Source of the DNA: an uncultured bacterium | GTDB lineage: Bacteria; Bacteroidota; Bacteroidia; Bacteroidales; Bacteroidaceae | DNA: 64,000 bases | Assembly (NCBI GenBank): GCA_946188155.1 | Contig: CAMHUC010000001.1 | Location: forward strand, 62,001-126,000 | Direction: 5' to 3' | Part shown: positions 8,543-16,649 of the stretch, piece after piece | How positions within the stretch are numbered: position 1 is the stretch's first letter | Layout: each line of letters starts with the position of its first letter | Notes under the pieces: model-generated | Told to the model about the DNA's origin: nothing | The model's database searches: none | The model's input: only the letters and a program-made list of their open reading frames with translations | Program-made: the position numbers and the translations under genes

Positions 8543-8934
8543 CTTACCTGGATTTTTTTAGTGGTGTTACCTTTCTTAATAATATAGACGCCCGGACGGA
8601 GCTGGGCATCGGTGGACAGCTGTCGGCCGTTGAGGTCGTAGACAGCATCGGCGTCGCTGAGGCTGAAGTCGGTGTCGGCTTCTGTCGGCGAGCTGATGGC
8701 CGTGGTGCTGCTGACGGACTCGTTGGAGAACTGCATCGCGCTGAGTTCCGAGAGCAGGATCTTCTTGCTCCCGGTCACCAGGTAGCCGTCGGCGAAGGTG
8801 ATGGTGGCCTCAGTGGCCGGCAGTGAGATGCCCGTGCCGTCGGCCTTCACGATGTTCAGGTAGGCATAGTCGTCGGCACTGGCTGTCAGTGCGGTACCGA
8901 GGAGCATGGTAATCAATAGATTCTTCTTCATCAT
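8539..8934 (-). CDS. small exported protein with sorting-like C-terminus
   Basis: 131 residues with a signal peptide (MKKNLLITMLLGTALTASA). The mature part has one short domain (IVKADGTGISLPATEATITF, KILLSELSAMQF) and then a C-terminal YDLNGRQL ... GVYIIKKGNTTKK module almost identical to that of the next gene, so the two tails share an origin. It is first in the operon and has a strong upstream promoter match (8967-8998). It may be a small partner or carrier of the same secretion signal; function unknown. Confidence 0.78.
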   Translation of the reverse strand: MMKKNLLITMLLGTALTASADDYAYLNIVKADGTGISLPATEATITFADGYLVTGSKKILLSELSAMQFSNESVSSTTAISSPTEADTDFSLSDADAVYDLNGRQLSTDAQLRPGVYIIKKGNTTKKIQVR

Positions 8935-8966
8935 TGCTATTATTATTTAAAATTATTAATCATCTG

Positions 8967-8998
8967 CAAAAGTAGCCATTTACAACGAACGGGGCAAA
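8967..8998 (-). promoter_or_regulatory. Bacteroidetes-type promoter for the beta-helix operon
   Basis: Minus-strand TTTG (8995-8998), 20-bp spacer, TACTTTTG (8967-8974), a full match to the consensus, 33 bp before the first ATG at 8934. It could drive the three exported proteins and, by read-through, the LytS/LytTR pair. Confidence 0.75.
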
Positions 8999-9039
8999 TC
9001 TGTTCAACGAATCCCCTCATTATTTAAGCGAAAAAGGAA

Positions 9040-9123
9040 AAGTGAAAAGTGAAAAATTTGCTACCGTTGTCCTTGCCAATGGAATGTGAGGCAGAGCGGT
9101 AGCAAATTTTTCACTTTTCACTT
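9040..9123. repeat. Perfect 27-bp inverted repeat with heptamer-like arms
   Basis: Arms 9040-9066 and 9097-9123 are perfectly complementary, with a 30-nt loop. The outer half of each arm is an AAGTGAA-type tandem repeat. It ends 15 bp past the stop of the minus-strand lipoprotein gene at 9138, as expected of a transcript 3' end. Confidence 0.88.
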
Positions 9124-9137
9124 ATCACTTTACCTTG

Positions 9138-9734
9138 TTAGATTCCCAGGGCCTTCTTGGCCTTGTCGGCAGCAGCGTCGACAGCCTTGCCTGCCTCTTC
9201 CTTGGCAGCGTCCTTGGCCTCGTTGGCCTTGTCCTCAACAGCCTGCTTGGCATCATCCACGGCACCGGCGGCAGCGTCCTTGGCAGCGTCAACAGCGCCA
9301 GAGGCAGCATCCTTGGCACCGTCGAGAGCCTGCATCAGTCCGTTGGCGATGCTCTCTGCAGGAGCCTCTGTCAGGGCGCTCACGGCAGCCGAGACGGCAG
9401 CATTGTCGCCAGCGAAGGCCTTGATCTTGTCGGCATTCTCCTTCAGGAAAGCCTGAACCTTAGCGATGTACTCCTTGGCAACCTCGGGGTTGGAAGCCAG
9501 GATTTCCTTGATCTTCTCCTGAACGGTGGCGAGCACCTCCTGCAGCTTCGAGGCATCCTTGGCCTCAATCTGCTCGGTGAGCTGGCTGATGGTGGCGGCG
9601 GCTTCGTCGTCGGCGTTGTAAACTACAGCTTCTACTTCCTCGGCGGGAGCCTCGGCGGGAGCCTGTGTCTTGTTACCGCAAGCGGTGAATCCGATAGCCA
9701 TGGCGGCCATCACTGCAAACACGATTTTCTTCAT
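9138..9734 (-). CDS. Ala/Lys-rich helical lipoprotein
   Basis: 198 residues with a lipoprotein signal (MKKIVFAVMAAMAIGFTAC). The mature protein is almost entirely predicted amphipathic helix. The last third is built from AKDAA/ADKAK-type repeats, as in LEA-like or apolipoprotein-like proteins. The role is unknown; such proteins are often abundant envelope or stress proteins. A weak TAAATTTG match (9788-9795) lies upstream on the minus strand, back to back with the sulP promoter. Confidence 0.8.
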   Translation of the reverse strand: MKKIVFAVMAAMAIGFTACGNKTQAPAEAPAEEVEAVVYNADDEAAATISQLTEQIEAKDASKLQEVLATVQEKIKEILASNPEVAKEYIAKVQAFLKENADKIKAFAGDNAAVSAAVSALTEAPAESIANGLMQALDGAKDAASGAVDAAKDAAAGAVDDAKQAVEDKANEAKDAAKEEAGKAVDAAADKAKKALGI

Positions 9735-9814
9735 AATGCTTTCTTTTTATAGATGATTAATAATGAATGGTTCTTGATTTTCGGCAACAAATTTAGGAGT
9801 TTTTTGAATATGTT

Positions 9815-9840
9815 GTTAAAAACGTTTTGCTGTTTTTAAC
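9815..9840. promoter_or_regulatory. Inverted repeat GTTAAAAAC-N8-GTTTTTAAC over the sulP promoter
   Basis: Two perfect 9-bp arms (9815-9823 and 9832-9840) enclose the -33 TTG of the sulP promoter. The position suits an operator for a regulator of sulP; a weak terminator is the alternative. Confidence 0.4.
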
Positions 9841-9856
9841 TTTTTTCTTAATTTTG
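9827..9856 (+). promoter_or_regulatory. Bacteroidetes-type promoter for sulP
   Basis: TTG (9827-9829), 19 bp, TAATTTTG (9849-9856), 27 bp before the ATG at 9884. Confidence 0.7.
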
Positions 9857-9883
9857 CATCAGTTTTCAAGATAATTAACAGTA

Positions 9884-11599
9884 ATGACGGCATTAGAGTT
9901 CAAACCCAAGCTGTTTTCGACACTGAAGCACTACGATCGGAAACAGTTCACTACCGATTTGCTGGCGGGCATCATCGTCGGCATCGTTGCCCTGCCGCTT
10001 GCCATCGCCTTTGGCATCGCCTCGGGTGTCACTCCCGAGAAGGGCATCATCACCGCCATCGTGGCGGGTCTCATCGTATCCGTGTTCGGAGGTTCGAAGG
10101 TGCAGATAGGAGGCCCCACGGGCGCGTTCATTATTATTATATATGGCATCATCCAGCAGTATGGCTTCGAGGGACTCACCATCGCCACGCTGCTGGCAGG
10201 CGTGTTCCTCATCCTTTTCGGCGTGCTCCATCTGGGCACCATCATCAAGTACATCCCCTACCCGATAGTGGTGGGGTTCACGTCGGGTATCGCCCTGACC
10301 ATCTTCACCACGCAGATCAAGGACCTGCTGGGGCTGACGATGGCCTCGGTGCCCAGTGACTTCATAGAGAAGTGGATAGCCTACGTCGGGGCCTTCCCCA
10401 CCATCGATGCGTGGAGTGCTGCCGTGGGCATCGCGAGCGTGGTCATCATTGCCTCGTGGCAGAAAGTGTCCTCTTTCCGCTTCCCTCTTTCCTCTTTCCT
10501 CAGAAAGCTGCCCGGCTCGCTGATAGCCATCATTCTGATGACCGTCGGCGCCCTGCTGCTCAAGCAGTATGCCGGCATCACCACCATCGAGACCATCGGC
10601 GACCGGTTCTCCATCTCCAGTCAGCTGCCTGGGGCACAGGTGCCTGAGCTGACGTGGGATGTCGTCAAGGCCCTCGTCTCGCCAGCCATTACCATCGCCA
10701 TACTCGGGGCCATCGAGTCACTGCTCTCGGCTACGGTGGCCGACGGTGTCATCGGCGACCGTCATAACTCCAACACAGAGCTGATAGCCCAGGGAATAGC
10801 CAACCTGGCCAGCCCCATCTTCGGAGGCATTCCCGCCACGGGAGCCATCGCCCGCACCATGACCAACATCAACAACGGCGGGCGCACACCCGTGGCAGGC
10901 ATCGTGCATGCTGCTGTTCTGCTGCTCATCTTCCTCTTCCTCATGCCGCTGGCGCAGTACATCCCGATGGCCTGTCTGGCTGGTGTGCTGGTCATCGTGG
11001 CCTACAATATGAGCGGGTGGCGGTCGTTCTTCTCCATCATGAAGAACCCCAAGAGCGATGTCATCGTGCTCTGGGTGACGTTCCTGCTGACGGTCATCTT
11101 CGACCTCACCGTAGCCATCGAGGTGGGGCTCATCTGCGCTTGTCTGCTCTTCATGCGCCGTATGGCAGAGACTACCGACGTGAAGGTCATCTCGCAGGAA
11201 ATCAATCCCGAGGAGGAGTCGAGCGACTTCCAGCTGGGCAACCTGGAGCACCTGACCATCCCCGATGGTGTGGAGGTGTACGAGATCAACGGCCCCTACT
11301 TCTTCGGTGCGGGCAACAAGTTTGAGGAAATCATGGGAGCCCTGCGCCACCAGCGCCAGAAGCCCCGTGTGCGCATCATCCGCATGAGGAAGGTGCCGTT
11401 CGTCGACTCTACGGGTATCCACAACCTCACCAACCTCTGCCTTATGTCGCAGGGCGAGGGCATCCAGGTGGTGCTCTCGGGTGTCAACCCCAAGGTCGAG
11501 GCCGTTCTCCATCGTGCAGGGTTCGACAAGATGCTCGGCCATGAGAACATCTGCTCGCATATCAACGAGGCACTCGAAAGGGCGCGTCAGCTGTCGTAA
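9884..11599 (+). CDS. SulP-family anion permease with STAS domain
   Basis: 571 residues. The N-terminal two thirds form a SulP (SLC26-type) membrane domain: AGIIVGIVALPLAIAFGIAS, GSKVQIGGPTGAF and ATGAIARTMTNINNGGRTPV are family signatures. Residues about 455-565 form a cytoplasmic STAS domain (VPFVDSTGIHNL). The family transports sulfate, bicarbonate or other anions; the substrate cannot be told from sequence. The segment FRFPLSSFLRKL is encoded by a CTTTCCT-type tandem array (10471-10502) inside the membrane domain. A B3/B4-domain gene follows 22 bp later. Confidence 0.93.
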   Translation: MTALEFKPKLFSTLKHYDRKQFTTDLLAGIIVGIVALPLAIAFGIASGVTPEKGIITAIVAGLIVSVFGGSKVQIGGPTGAFIIIIYGIIQQYGFEGLTIATLLAGVFLILFGVLHLGTIIKYIPYPIVVGFTSGIALTIFTTQIKDLLGLTMASVPSDFIEKWIAYVGAFPTIDAWSAAVGIASVVIIASWQKVSSFRFPLSSFLRKLPGSLIAIILMTVGALLLKQYAGITTIETIGDRFSISSQLPGAQVPELTWDVVKALVSPAITIAILGAIESLLSATVADGVIGDRHNSNTELIAQGIANLASPIFGGIPATGAIARTMTNINNGGRTPVAGIVHAAVLLLIFLFLMPLAQYIPMACLAGVLVIVAYNMSGWRSFFSIMKNPKSDVIVLWVTFLLTVIFDLTVAIEVGLICACLLFMRRMAETTDVKVISQEINPEEESSDFQLGNLEHLTIPDGVEVYEINGPYFFGAGNKFEEIMGALRHQRQKPRVRIIRMRKVPFVDSTGIHNLTNLCLMSQGEGIQVVLSGVNPKVEAVLHRAGFDKMLGHENICSHINEALERARQLS

Positions 11600-11621
11600 C
11601 TCATCATCGTAACTTCCGTCT

Positions 11622-12284
11622 ATGAAGATTGTCGTTTCGCAAGAGATCGCCTCCGTATGCCCCCAGTTTGCGGGAGCATCTGTCGAGGCACGAGTTGTCA
11701 ATTCTGCCTTCTGCCAACCCCTATGGGACGAGATCAACGCCCTGGGCGAACAGCTGCGCCAGCAGCTTACCACAGAGAGTCTGAAGGAGCTGCCGGGCAT
11801 TGCCGCCACGCGCCGAGTCTATAAAGCCTGCGGCAAGGATCCTTCGCGCTATCGTCCTGCCAGCGAACAGCTCATCCGCCGCATGCTACAGGGGAAGGCG
11901 CTCTATCAGATAGACACGCTGGTAGACCTGGTCAATCTGGCCAGCATCGCATACGGCTACAGCATCGGCGGATTCGATGCCGACCGTTTCGTGGGCGATA
12001 CGCTCACACTGGGCATCGGCCGCGAGGGAGAACCCTATGAGGGTATCGGCCGTGGCATGCTCAACATAGCTGGCCTGCCTGTCTACCGCGATGCTGCGGG
12101 TGGGGTAGGAACGCCTACCAGCGACAATGAGCGCACCAAGATGACGATTGAGACGACCCACCTCATGGTGCTCATCAACGGCTACGACGGCGACCGTCAG
12201 CGCGTAGCCGACAATGCCGCCTTCATCCAGCAGCTGCTTTGTAAGTACTGCCAGAGTGATGGCGGCATCGTCACTCACTATTGA
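11622..12284 (+). CDS. B3/B4 (PheRS-beta-like) domain protein
   Basis: 220 residues matching the B3/B4 domain of bacterial phenylalanyl-tRNA synthetase beta chains as a stand-alone protein: VYKACGKDPSRYRPASEQLI, then IDTLVDLVNLASIAYGYSIGG and a GDTLTLGIGREGE stretch. In PheRS this domain edits mischarged Tyr-tRNA(Phe); free-standing versions are widespread, and their role (editing of a tRNA or other ligand) is not settled. It is probably co-transcribed with sulP. It converges on glmM with only 28 bp between stops and no clear terminator. Confidence 0.85.
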   Translation: MKIVVSQEIASVCPQFAGASVEARVVNSAFCQPLWDEINALGEQLRQQLTTESLKELPGIAATRRVYKACGKDPSRYRPASEQLIRRMLQGKALYQIDTLVDLVNLASIAYGYSIGGFDADRFVGDTLTLGIGREGEPYEGIGRGMLNIAGLPVYRDAAGGVGTPTSDNERTKMTIETTHLMVLINGYDGDRQRVADNAAFIQQLLCKYCQSDGGIVTHY

Positions 12285-12312
12285 GATATTTGTTGTGGTA
12301 TAGTCAGGGACT

Positions 12313-13707
12313 TTATTCCTGCATATCGTAGACCACCTTCATCAGGCGCTTGGCCAGTTCATCGGCCTGGGCCATCGTCTGGGCCTCGCTGTATACGCGG
12401 ATGATGGGCTCGGTGTTCGACTTGCGCAGATGAACCCACCGGTCGGGGAAGTCGATCTTCACGCCGTCGATGTCGTTGACAGTGGCCGAGGGGTCATGTG
12501 CGAACATCTCCTTCACCTTGACGAGAATGGCATCGACATCGGTATCCGGGGTGAGGTCGATGCGGTTCTTGGCTATCTGGTAGTCGGGGAAGGTGGCGCG
12601 CAGCTCTGAGGCCGTGCAGCCCTTCTGTGCCAGACTGGAGAGGAAGAGCACGATGCCCACCAGTGCGTCGCGGCCGTAGTGGCTCTCGGGGTAGATGACA
12701 CCGCCGTTGCCTTCGCCGCCGATGACGGCGCCCACCTCCTTCATCTTCGTGGTGACGTTCACCTCGCCGACGGCGGCGGCTGTGTAATGGCCTCCGTAGC
12801 GCTCGGTGACGTCGCGCAGGGCGCGGGTGCTGCTTAGGTTCGAGACCGTGTTGCCCGCAGTGTGGCTCAGCACGTAGTCGGCCACAGACACCAGGGTGTA
12901 CTCCTCGCCGAACATCATGCCATTCTCACAGATGAATGCCAGGCGGTCGACGTCGGGGTCAACCACTATGCCCAGGTCGAAACCGCCCTGGCGCATCTTG
13001 TCCATGATGCCCTGCAGGTTCTTCTCCAGCGGCTCGGGGTTGTGGGCGAACTGACCGTTGCACTCGCCGTTGAGTATCTCATAGCTGATGCCGAGGGCAT
13101 CGAAGAAGCGGGGCAGGATGCGACCTCCGACGCTGTTGATGGTGTCGGCACAGACGCGGAACCGGCGCTTGCGGATGGCTTCCACGTCGGCAAGTTGCAG
13201 CTGTAGCACGGCATCGATGTGGCGCTGGTCGTAGCTGTCGTCCTCGCAGTGGCTGCCCAGGTGGTCTACGTCGGCATAGTCGAAGTCCTCGCAGGCGGCA
13301 ATGTCGAGTACTTCGGCACCGTCGGCAGCCGTAAGGAACTCTCCCTCGCTGTTGAGCAGTTTCAGGGCGTTCCACTGGCGGGGGTTGTGCGAGGCGGTGA
13401 TAATGATGCCGCCGTCAGCTCCGGCCATGCGCACGGCGAGTTCGGTAGTGGGGGTGGTGGCGTAGCCGATGTTGACAACGTCGCAGCCCATGCCCATGAG
13501 GGTACCGCAGACCACATTCTTCACCATCTCGCCGGAGATACGGCCGTCGCGGCCCACAACGATTCTGAGTTGAGAGTTGCTCGTCTTTCTTTTAATGAAA
13601 GTAGCGTAGGCGGTGGTGAACTTGACGATATCAAGCGGATTGAGCGTATCGCCTGTAGGGCCTCCGATGGTTCCTCGGATGCCAGAAATGGATTTAATCA
13701 ATGACAT
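12313..13707 (-). CDS. glmM: Phosphoglucosamine mutase
   Basis: 464 residues of the alpha-D-phosphohexomutase superfamily: N-terminal SGIRGTIGG, catalytic phosphoserine Ser106 in TASHNP, Mg-binding DPDVDR, sugar-binding GGEGNGG, and C-terminal RKSNTEPIIRVYSEA phosphate-binding loop. Family choice follows GlmM-type Bacteroidetes proteins, which convert glucosamine-6-P to glucosamine-1-P for UDP-GlcNAc synthesis; phosphomannomutase activity cannot be excluded. It lies 37 bp downstream of the DUF4827 gene on the same strand, with a short repeat array between. Confidence 0.9.
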   Translation of the reverse strand: MSLIKSISGIRGTIGGPTGDTLNPLDIVKFTTAYATFIKRKTSNSQLRIVVGRDGRISGEMVKNVVCGTLMGMGCDVVNIGYATTPTTELAVRMAGADGGIIITASHNPRQWNALKLLNSEGEFLTAADGAEVLDIAACEDFDYADVDHLGSHCEDDSYDQRHIDAVLQLQLADVEAIRKRRFRVCADTINSVGGRILPRFFDALGISYEILNGECNGQFAHNPEPLEKNLQGIMDKMRQGGFDLGIVVDPDVDRLAFICENGMMFGEEYTLVSVADYVLSHTAGNTVSNLSSTRALRDVTERYGGHYTAAAVGEVNVTTKMKEVGAVIGGEGNGGVIYPESHYGRDALVGIVLFLSSLAQKGCTASELRATFPDYQIAKNRIDLTPDTDVDAILVKVKEMFAHDPSATVNDIDGVKIDFPDRWVHLRKSNTEPIIRVYSEAQTMAQADELAKRLMKVVYDMQE

Positions 13708-13710
13708 GAT

Positions 13711-13744
13711 GGATATTTACGATTTACGGATTTGGATTTACGAA
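13711..13744. repeat. Short tandem array (GGATTTACGA-type units)
   Basis: The glmM/DUF4827 gap is made of imperfect ATTTACG / GATTTGG units, another member of the dispersed short-repeat family. Confidence 0.65.
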
Positions 13745-14371
13745 TTATGCTTCGCGTTCGAAGGTGATGACGTAATAGTAGGGTACTACGTTGCTTGAGG
13801 CAGAGGTGTGTCCCTGAGTGTGGGGCACAATAAGGCGCACCTTTGATATCTCGTCGCTCATCGATTGGGGACGGCCTACCTTGACATAACTCAGGGGAAC
13901 GAGCCAACCGGAAGGTACCGACGGCGAGCTGTAGGCCAGCGACATGAGTCCCGTGGTGAACGAGGCTGTGAATGTGCCGCTGGTGCGGGTGACGCGCATC
14001 ACGTCGGGATTGGAGGCGAGAATGTCGGTATCGTTCCAGAGGTAGAGCGAGTCGCCCAGGATGTTGTACTCCCGGAAGCGGCAGCACAGGTTTACCGACT
14101 CTCCGTCCTTGATCATCTCGCCGCAGCCCTCACGCACGATTTGCATGTATATACCGCTCTTGTCGAGCTTGACGAACTCGTTGCGCTTCAGGTCGGTTTT
14201 CTTTCCCTGCTGCACAAACTGGTCTTCGGAGATGACCGTGATACTGGAGTCGGCAATAAACTTGGAGATGGCGTTGCGCTCCTTCTCCTTCATGTCGCCG
14301 TAGGTCTCGTAGTCGTTGCAGCTGGCCAATACGGCAATGGCGGCTATGATAATCAATAGAAACTTCTTCAT
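13745..14371 (-). CDS. DUF4827 lipoprotein (FKBP-like fold)
   Basis: 208 residues from the Met at 14371, chosen because it gives a lipoprotein signal (MKKFLLIIIAAIAVLASC). The mature part matches the DUF4827/FKBP-like pattern: a helical lead (MKEKERNAISKFI), then IYMQIVREGCGEMIKDGESV and LGDSLYLWNDTD, as in FKBP-type peptidyl-prolyl isomerase relatives. Activity is untested. In Bacteroidetes this family commonly sits with glmM and the DHH phosphoesterase, as here. A TATCTTTG box at 14380-14387 would leave almost no 5' leader. Confidence 0.8.
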   Translation of the reverse strand: MKKFLLIIIAAIAVLASCNDYETYGDMKEKERNAISKFIADSSITVISEDQFVQQGKKTDLKRNEFVKLDKSGIYMQIVREGCGEMIKDGESVNLCCRFREYNILGDSLYLWNDTDILASNPDVMRVTRTSGTFTASFTTGLMSLAYSSPSVPSGWLVPLSYVKVGRPQSMSDEISKVRLIVPHTQGHTSASSNVVPYYYVITFEREA

Positions 14372-14412
14372 TTCGGTTGCAAAGATAAGAAAAAGAATTG
14401 ATTCCCGAACAA

Positions 14413-14477
14413 AAATCTTCAAAAATCTAACACAAATTATATCACGGGAATGATTTTTGTCGGATTTTTGAAGATTT
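14413..14477. repeat. 15-bp inverted repeat with internal repeat, 3' of the DHH gene
   Basis: AAATCTTCAAAAATC (14413-14427) pairs with 14463-14477; an inner ATTCCCG/CGGGAAT pair (14401-14407, 14445-14451) is also present. The right arm ends 29 bp past the DHH stop, so it probably marks the transcript end. Confidence 0.65.
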
Positions 14478-14505
14478 ATGTTACTTGGTAAGCCCGAAAG
14501 TGCAT

Positions 14506-15540
14506 TTATCTGAGCTGCTTGGCGAAGGCTTCTATGGCTTTGTGTACCTGTTGCTCGGCATCTTGCATGGTGCCCATGATGCGGCCGCCGGAGGCATTCA
14601 GATGACCGCCGCCGTTGAAGAACTGCTCGGCCATCTCATTGCAGGGGAAGTCGTCGACAGAGCGTAGGCTCACCCATACGGTATTGTTCTTCTCCGTGTC
14701 CTCGCGCAGGGATATGGAGAGGCGCAAGCCTTTGATCTGCTGTGGAATGTTGACCAGGCCCTCGGCGTCGCCCTTGATGAAGTTGAAGCGTCGCTGCTCC
14801 TCCCTGGTCAGCGTGTAATAGGCGGCGTGATAGTTGGCCATGTACACCAGCTTCTGGTACATCACGTAGCCCATCAGCCGTATGCGGCTCTCTGAGTAGT
14901 TGTGGTAGACGTTGCGGTAGATCTTGTCCTTGTCGATGCGCTTGGTGAGCAGTTCGGAGATGATGAAGAAAATCTCCGGGCGGTTGCTGTTGAAGGTGAA
15001 GCCCCCTGTGTCGGTCATCATGCCGCAGTAGACGGGGATGGCGAAGTGCTTGGTCTGCTTTTCAAAGGCTCCCATCTGCCACACGATGCGGAACACCAGC
15101 TCGCAGGTGCTGCTGGCCTCCGGATGGGATATGGTGAGCACGGCAGGCACGTCAGGACTCAGGTGGTGGTCGATGAGCACGCGGTCGGCCTCGGTGCCAA
15201 GCAGGGCGGCAGCCATCTCTTCGGTGCGGCTGGCGGTGTTGAAGTCGAGGCAGAACACCAGGTCGGCAATCTTGAAGAGCATGTCGCACTTGTCCTTATG
15301 TTTGTCGTAGCGCACAATCTTTTCCGAGTTGGGCAGCCATTGTAGGAAGTCGGGGTACTGGTCGGGCACGATGACAGTCGGGTCTTTGCCCTCGGAGCGC
15401 AGGAATTCAGCCCAGCCGAGGCATGAGCCGACGGCATCGCCGTCGGGACTGCGGTGGCAGGTGACGATGATGTTCTTTGATTTGGAAATCAGCTGGCTCA
15501 ACTGAGCCAGCTGATCATCAGTCAGTATGTTGATGTCCAT
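14506..15540 (-). CDS. NrnA-like DHH/DHHA1 phosphoesterase
   Basis: 344 residues. The DHH domain has HRSPDGDAVGS (His29, Asp33, Asp35) and VLIDHHLSP; the C-terminal DHHA1 domain has GGGHLNASGG. This is the layout of bifunctional oligoribonuclease/pAp phosphatases (NrnA), which degrade nanoRNAs and recycle 3'-phosphoadenosine 5'-phosphate in the cytoplasm; c-di-AMP-type activity is possible in relatives. It starts directly (0 bp) after the nucleotidyltransferase stop on the same strand. Confidence 0.9.
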   Translation of the reverse strand: MDINILTDDQLAQLSQLISKSKNIIVTCHRSPDGDAVGSCLGWAEFLRSEGKDPTVIVPDQYPDFLQWLPNSEKIVRYDKHKDKCDMLFKIADLVFCLDFNTASRTEEMAAALLGTEADRVLIDHHLSPDVPAVLTISHPEASSTCELVFRIVWQMGAFEKQTKHFAIPVYCGMMTDTGGFTFNSNRPEIFFIISELLTKRIDKDKIYRNVYHNYSESRIRLMGYVMYQKLVYMANYHAAYYTLTREEQRRFNFIKGDAEGLVNIPQQIKGLRLSISLREDTEKNNTVWVSLRSVDDFPCNEMAEQFFNGGGHLNASGGRIMGTMQDAEQQVHKAIEAFAKQLR

Positions 15541-16482
15541 TTAGAAGAGTTTATTGGGATATATGCCTTCGTCGACGAGACGCTGGATGCGGTCCACGGT
15601 GTCCTGACGGTCGGCGGCGTATGTGACGCCGAACCATTTCGAGGTGGTGTCGAGCACCTCGCAGGTGGCCGTGCCCTCGGTGATGAGCTTGTTGACCATC
15701 AGGGGGATGAAGAATTCGGCCTTCAGGTTCTCCATGTTTTTCGGGTCGCTGAGGAACTCGCGGAAGTAGGCCTCTGAGTAGTCGAAGTAGTCGGGCGTGA
15801 AGCCCCACATATTCATCGACACGGGGACGTTCTCCTCCAGTGCCTGCCACTGCCCCTGCTCGTCCTTGTAGCGGATGGGCTGGTCGGCAGCACCGGCCTG
15901 CGAGCCGTCGGCGGCACAGCGCACAATCTCGGTACGCTCCACGACGTCGGTCAGGTGGCGCTTGTCGTTGTAGGCGCATACGCCACGGGCAACGGTGCCG
16001 TTCTCCGAGAGGGTGTTGCACACGCGGAAGCCCACCATGGCATACTGGTTCTTGGCTCCCTCTGGCAGGTTGCTGAGAAACTTGCCGATCTGCATGAAAG
16101 CGTCGCGGCCGTAGAAGTCGTCGCAGTTGATCACGCAGAAGGGCTCGCGGATGATGTCCTTGCCCATCAGCACGGCGTGGTTGGTGCCCCAGGGCTTCTG
16201 GCGGCCTTCGGGCACGGTGAAGCCTTCGGGCAGCGCGTCGAGTGCCTGGAAGCATAGCTCGCAGGGTATCAGCCCCTCGTATTTGGAAAGGATCTGAGTG
16301 CGGAACTGCTCCTCGAAGTCCTTGCGGATGACCCATACGATCTTGCCGAATCCGGCCTGGATGGCGTCGTAGATGCTGTAGTCCATGATGGTCTCGCCGT
16401 TGGGGCCCAGCCCGTCGAGCTGTTTCAGGCCTCCGTAGCGGCTGCCCATGCCTGCTGCAAGCAGGAAAAGAGTTGGTTTCAT
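15541..16482 (-). CDS. Sugar-phosphate nucleotidyltransferase family protein
   Basis: 313 residues with the NTP-transferase signature LAAGMGSRYGGLKQLDGLG near the start, the acceptor INCDDFYG (metal-binding Asp) and a C-terminal SKWFGVTYAADR. The family makes NDP-sugars or related activated compounds; this subgroup is usually annotated only to family level, so no substrate is assigned. It is first of the nrnA-like operon; a TACCTTTG box lies at 16519-16526 on the minus strand without a clear -33 element. Confidence 0.85.
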   Translation of the reverse strand: MKPTLFLLAAGMGSRYGGLKQLDGLGPNGETIMDYSIYDAIQAGFGKIVWVIRKDFEEQFRTQILSKYEGLIPCELCFQALDALPEGFTVPEGRQKPWGTNHAVLMGKDIIREPFCVINCDDFYGRDAFMQIGKFLSNLPEGAKNQYAMVGFRVCNTLSENGTVARGVCAYNDKRHLTDVVERTEIVRCAADGSQAGAADQPIRYKDEQGQWQALEENVPVSMNMWGFTPDYFDYSEAYFREFLSDPKNMENLKAEFFIPLMVNKLITEGTATCEVLDTTSKWFGVTYAADRQDTVDRIQRLVDEGIYPNKLF

Positions 16483-16536
16483 AAGCTATTATTTATTAAG
16501 TTAGGATAAATCTGAGTGCAAAGGTAATAATTTTAA

Positions 16537-16648
16537 TTAAGAATTAAGAGTTAAGAGTTAAGAAAATTTGTCTCATCACCCATTTTTCTCAATTCTTAAC
16601 TCTTAACTCTCAATTCTTAACTCTTAACTCTCAATTCTTAACTCTTAA
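16537..16648. repeat. Long inverted repeat inside an AAGAGTT/AACTCTT tandem array
   Basis: Arms 16537-16564 and 16593-16620 match at 27 of 28 positions with a 28-nt loop. The right side continues as further TTAACTC units to 16648. It lies directly 3' of tamL (stop at 16650) and upstream of the nucleotidyltransferase promoter region. Confidence 0.88.
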
Positions 16649-16649
16649 C

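Noticed and set aside
16537..16648. CRISPR-like repeats
   Set aside because: Units of about 7 bp without spacers of constant length; tandem and hairpin-forming, not CRISPR.
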